Part shown: in pieces, positions 62,919-64,000 of the stretch
How the letters are laid out: the number at the start of each line of letters is the position of its first letter
Position numbering within the stretch: the stretch's first letter is position 1
Assembly (NCBI GenBank): GCA_964588335.1
Contig: CAZPOV010000002.1
Span: forward strand, 186,001-250,000
Direction of reading: 5' to 3'
Source: JAGQZY01 sp964588335
Lineage (GTDB): Bacteria; Bdellovibrionota; Bdellovibrionia; Bdellovibrionales; JAGQZY01
DNA: 64,000 nucleotides
The notes under the pieces: generated by a model
The model's database searches: none
What the model was told of the DNA's origin: nothing
The model's input: only the letters and a program-made list of their open reading frames with translations
Made by a program: the position numbers and the translations under genes

Positions 62919-64000
62919 TTATGGGGTTTGGTCTCGTAAGGTGGGGGAGTTGACCCCTTCCTGAATCTCCCAAACCGAATTGAAATCCCAACCACTGTAA
63001 GAGGTCTTTTGTTCAGACTGGGTGGAGTTCAAAGCGTTGACTTCCGAACTGTCGGTGGGTTCCGCCTCGCCCGAGCCGCCAATAAACAAAGGCGGCGCTG
63101 TAAAGTAAACGTCTGTAAAACTGACAGTAGGAGCGCCCGATATAAAGGTACCAATAATGGCTAAAGTACCACTTGTGGTGGCGGAGCTGAGATTCTCGGT
63201 AAAATTGGCGTAAACTCGCTGAAACTGGGAACTGGCACTACCAGCCCCACTGGTGCGAAGACAGGCCACCAGGCCTCCCACATATCGCAAGTTATTGGAG
63301 TTGGCTGTTGAGAAATGGCCTTTGAAATAGGAGTCGCTTAGGTTGAGTGTTGAACTGGTGTTGTCATTGGCGCCCAATTGTCCAACCAAACCGCCCCAGC
63401 AATTGTTAGTGCCAATCGCATTAGCGAGGATCGAGATATTGCTCTCAGCCGCGAGCTTACTCATTTCAAGGGAGGCGTTTTTACCATTGTATGACAAGTT
63501 TCCAACGATGCTGCCAATGGAACCACCGAGGTTAAAGTCAGCAATCGAGCTTAGGTTTCCAAAGTAAGAGATTTTTTCTAAGGTGGCTGAACCCTGATCG
63601 CCATCGACGTACAACTGCCCAAAAATACCACCGCTCCAAGAGCCACCACCTTCGGTAATGGCCACATCACCTTGGTGACGGATGTTTTTAAAATTACAAA
63701 TGTTATTGGTGCCGCTGCAATTGATCAATCCAGCAACGCCGCCGATGGTATTGCCTCCCGAACTGTGTGTGAAGGTGGATTGACTGTTCACATTCTCAAT
63801 TGAAAAATTAACATTGGCGCTATTGGCAAGGATGCGACCGACAAGGGCGCCGACAAGGTCATGTCCTGAAATGCTGATGTTGTTAATAGCAATGTTAGAG
63901 ATTTGGTAAGCCTTTGAGGTATCGTCAACAGTAGCATAACCAATCAATCCACCAAGATCGACGCCGACGTTCTCACCGGTGCGTGGGCCGACTGACCCCG
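62919..64000 (-). CDS. GLUG-repeat surface protein, 5' end beyond the window
   Basis: Partial gene: the frame has no stop up to base 64000, so the N-terminus lies outside. The visible part has repeated GLUG-type motifs: GGLIGYA, VGALVGRI, IGGVAGLI, SGGIFGQL, IGSIVGNL, WGGLVGQLG, VGGLVACL. These are spaced 35-50 residues apart, as in filamentous-haemagglutinin-like beta-helices. Cysteines occur in pairs (LINCSGTNNIC, NNCWGG...LVACL). It ends with the common closing pattern WDFNSVWEI...SPTLR. It is probably exported and adhesive. The frame reads on 17 codons upstream of the first internal TTG (63945-63947) without a start. Confidence 0.8.
   Translation of the reverse strand, partial: GSVGPRTGENVGVDLGGLIGYATVDDTSKAYQISNIAINNISISGHDLVGALVGRILANSANVNFSIENVNSQSTFTHSSGGNTIGGVAGLINCSGTNNICNFKNIRHQGDVAITEGGGSWSGGIFGQLYVDGDQGSATLEKISYFGNLSSIADFNLGGSIGSIVGNLSYNGKNASLEMSKLAAESNISILANAIGTNNCWGGLVGQLGANDNTSSTLNLSDSYFKGHFSTANSNNLRYVGGLVACLRTSGAGSASSQFQRVYANFTENLSSATTSGTLAIIGTFISGAPTVSFTDVYFTAPPLFIGGSGEAEPTDSSEVNALNSTQSEQKTSYSGWDFNSVWEIQEGVNSPTLRDQTP

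Overview
The window looks like a chromosomal segment of a Gram-negative predatory-type bacterium of the Bdellovibrionota (Bdellovibrio or Pseudobdellovibrionaceae-like). This is inferred from gene content, not from a marker gene: many exported lipoproteins and outer-membrane proteins, a DUF1592/DUF1588 plus DUF1552 pair, Calx-beta/RCC1-like surface proteins, SurA/DsbA-like lipoproteins and frequent TTG start codons with good Shine-Dalgarno sequences.

Layout. 1-4.8 kb holds housekeeping genes: pyruvate kinase (-), a MerC-like membrane protein (-), cytidine deaminase (+), a nucleotidyltransferase-like protein (+) and an OmpA-type lipoprotein (-). The last two converge on two back-to-back terminators. 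5.0-9.0 kb encodes a 1330-residue exported protein with four Calx-beta domains and about 14 RCC1-like 'CWG' repeats. 9.0-12.4 kb is a two-gene minus-strand operon (DUF1592-family lipoprotein, then Tat-exported DUF1552 protein) coupled by an ATGA overlap. 12.5-18.6 kb holds a hydrolase, exported proteins of unknown function, a CAT-anticodon tRNA, a DUF4097-like protein, a small lipoprotein and a beta-barrel candidate.

19.0-52.6 kb, more than half the window, is one uninterrupted reading frame of 11,203 codons. It encodes a lipoprotein with about 92 copies of a ~114-residue choice-of-anchor-D/ASH-like domain, each with a conserved cysteine pair. The array has a second level of organisation: the domains are of seven types in fixed order, forming a seven-domain block. 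Six consecutive blocks are exactly 2406 bp long (31469-45904), with three shorter blocks of the same order before them and a decayed one after. Units are most alike in the middle and diverge towards both ends, and some non-adjacent blocks share synonymous differences. This points to unequal exchange and gene conversion. A 141-residue secreted protein starts 10 nt after the giant gene.

53-64 kb returns to ordinary genes: TatD-family nuclease, coiled-coil protein, exported JAMM-like protein overlapping tcdA, two DsbA-like paralogues (one without its CxxC) around a DUF255 lipoprotein, an AP2-domain protein next to two GTGCC-GGCAC palindromes, a beta-barrel protein, and a GLUG-repeat protein cut by the window end.

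The most unusual object is the giant tandem-domain lipoprotein gene with its satellite-like higher-order repeat. I found no CRISPR array, phage, complete insertion sequence or recognisable defence system.
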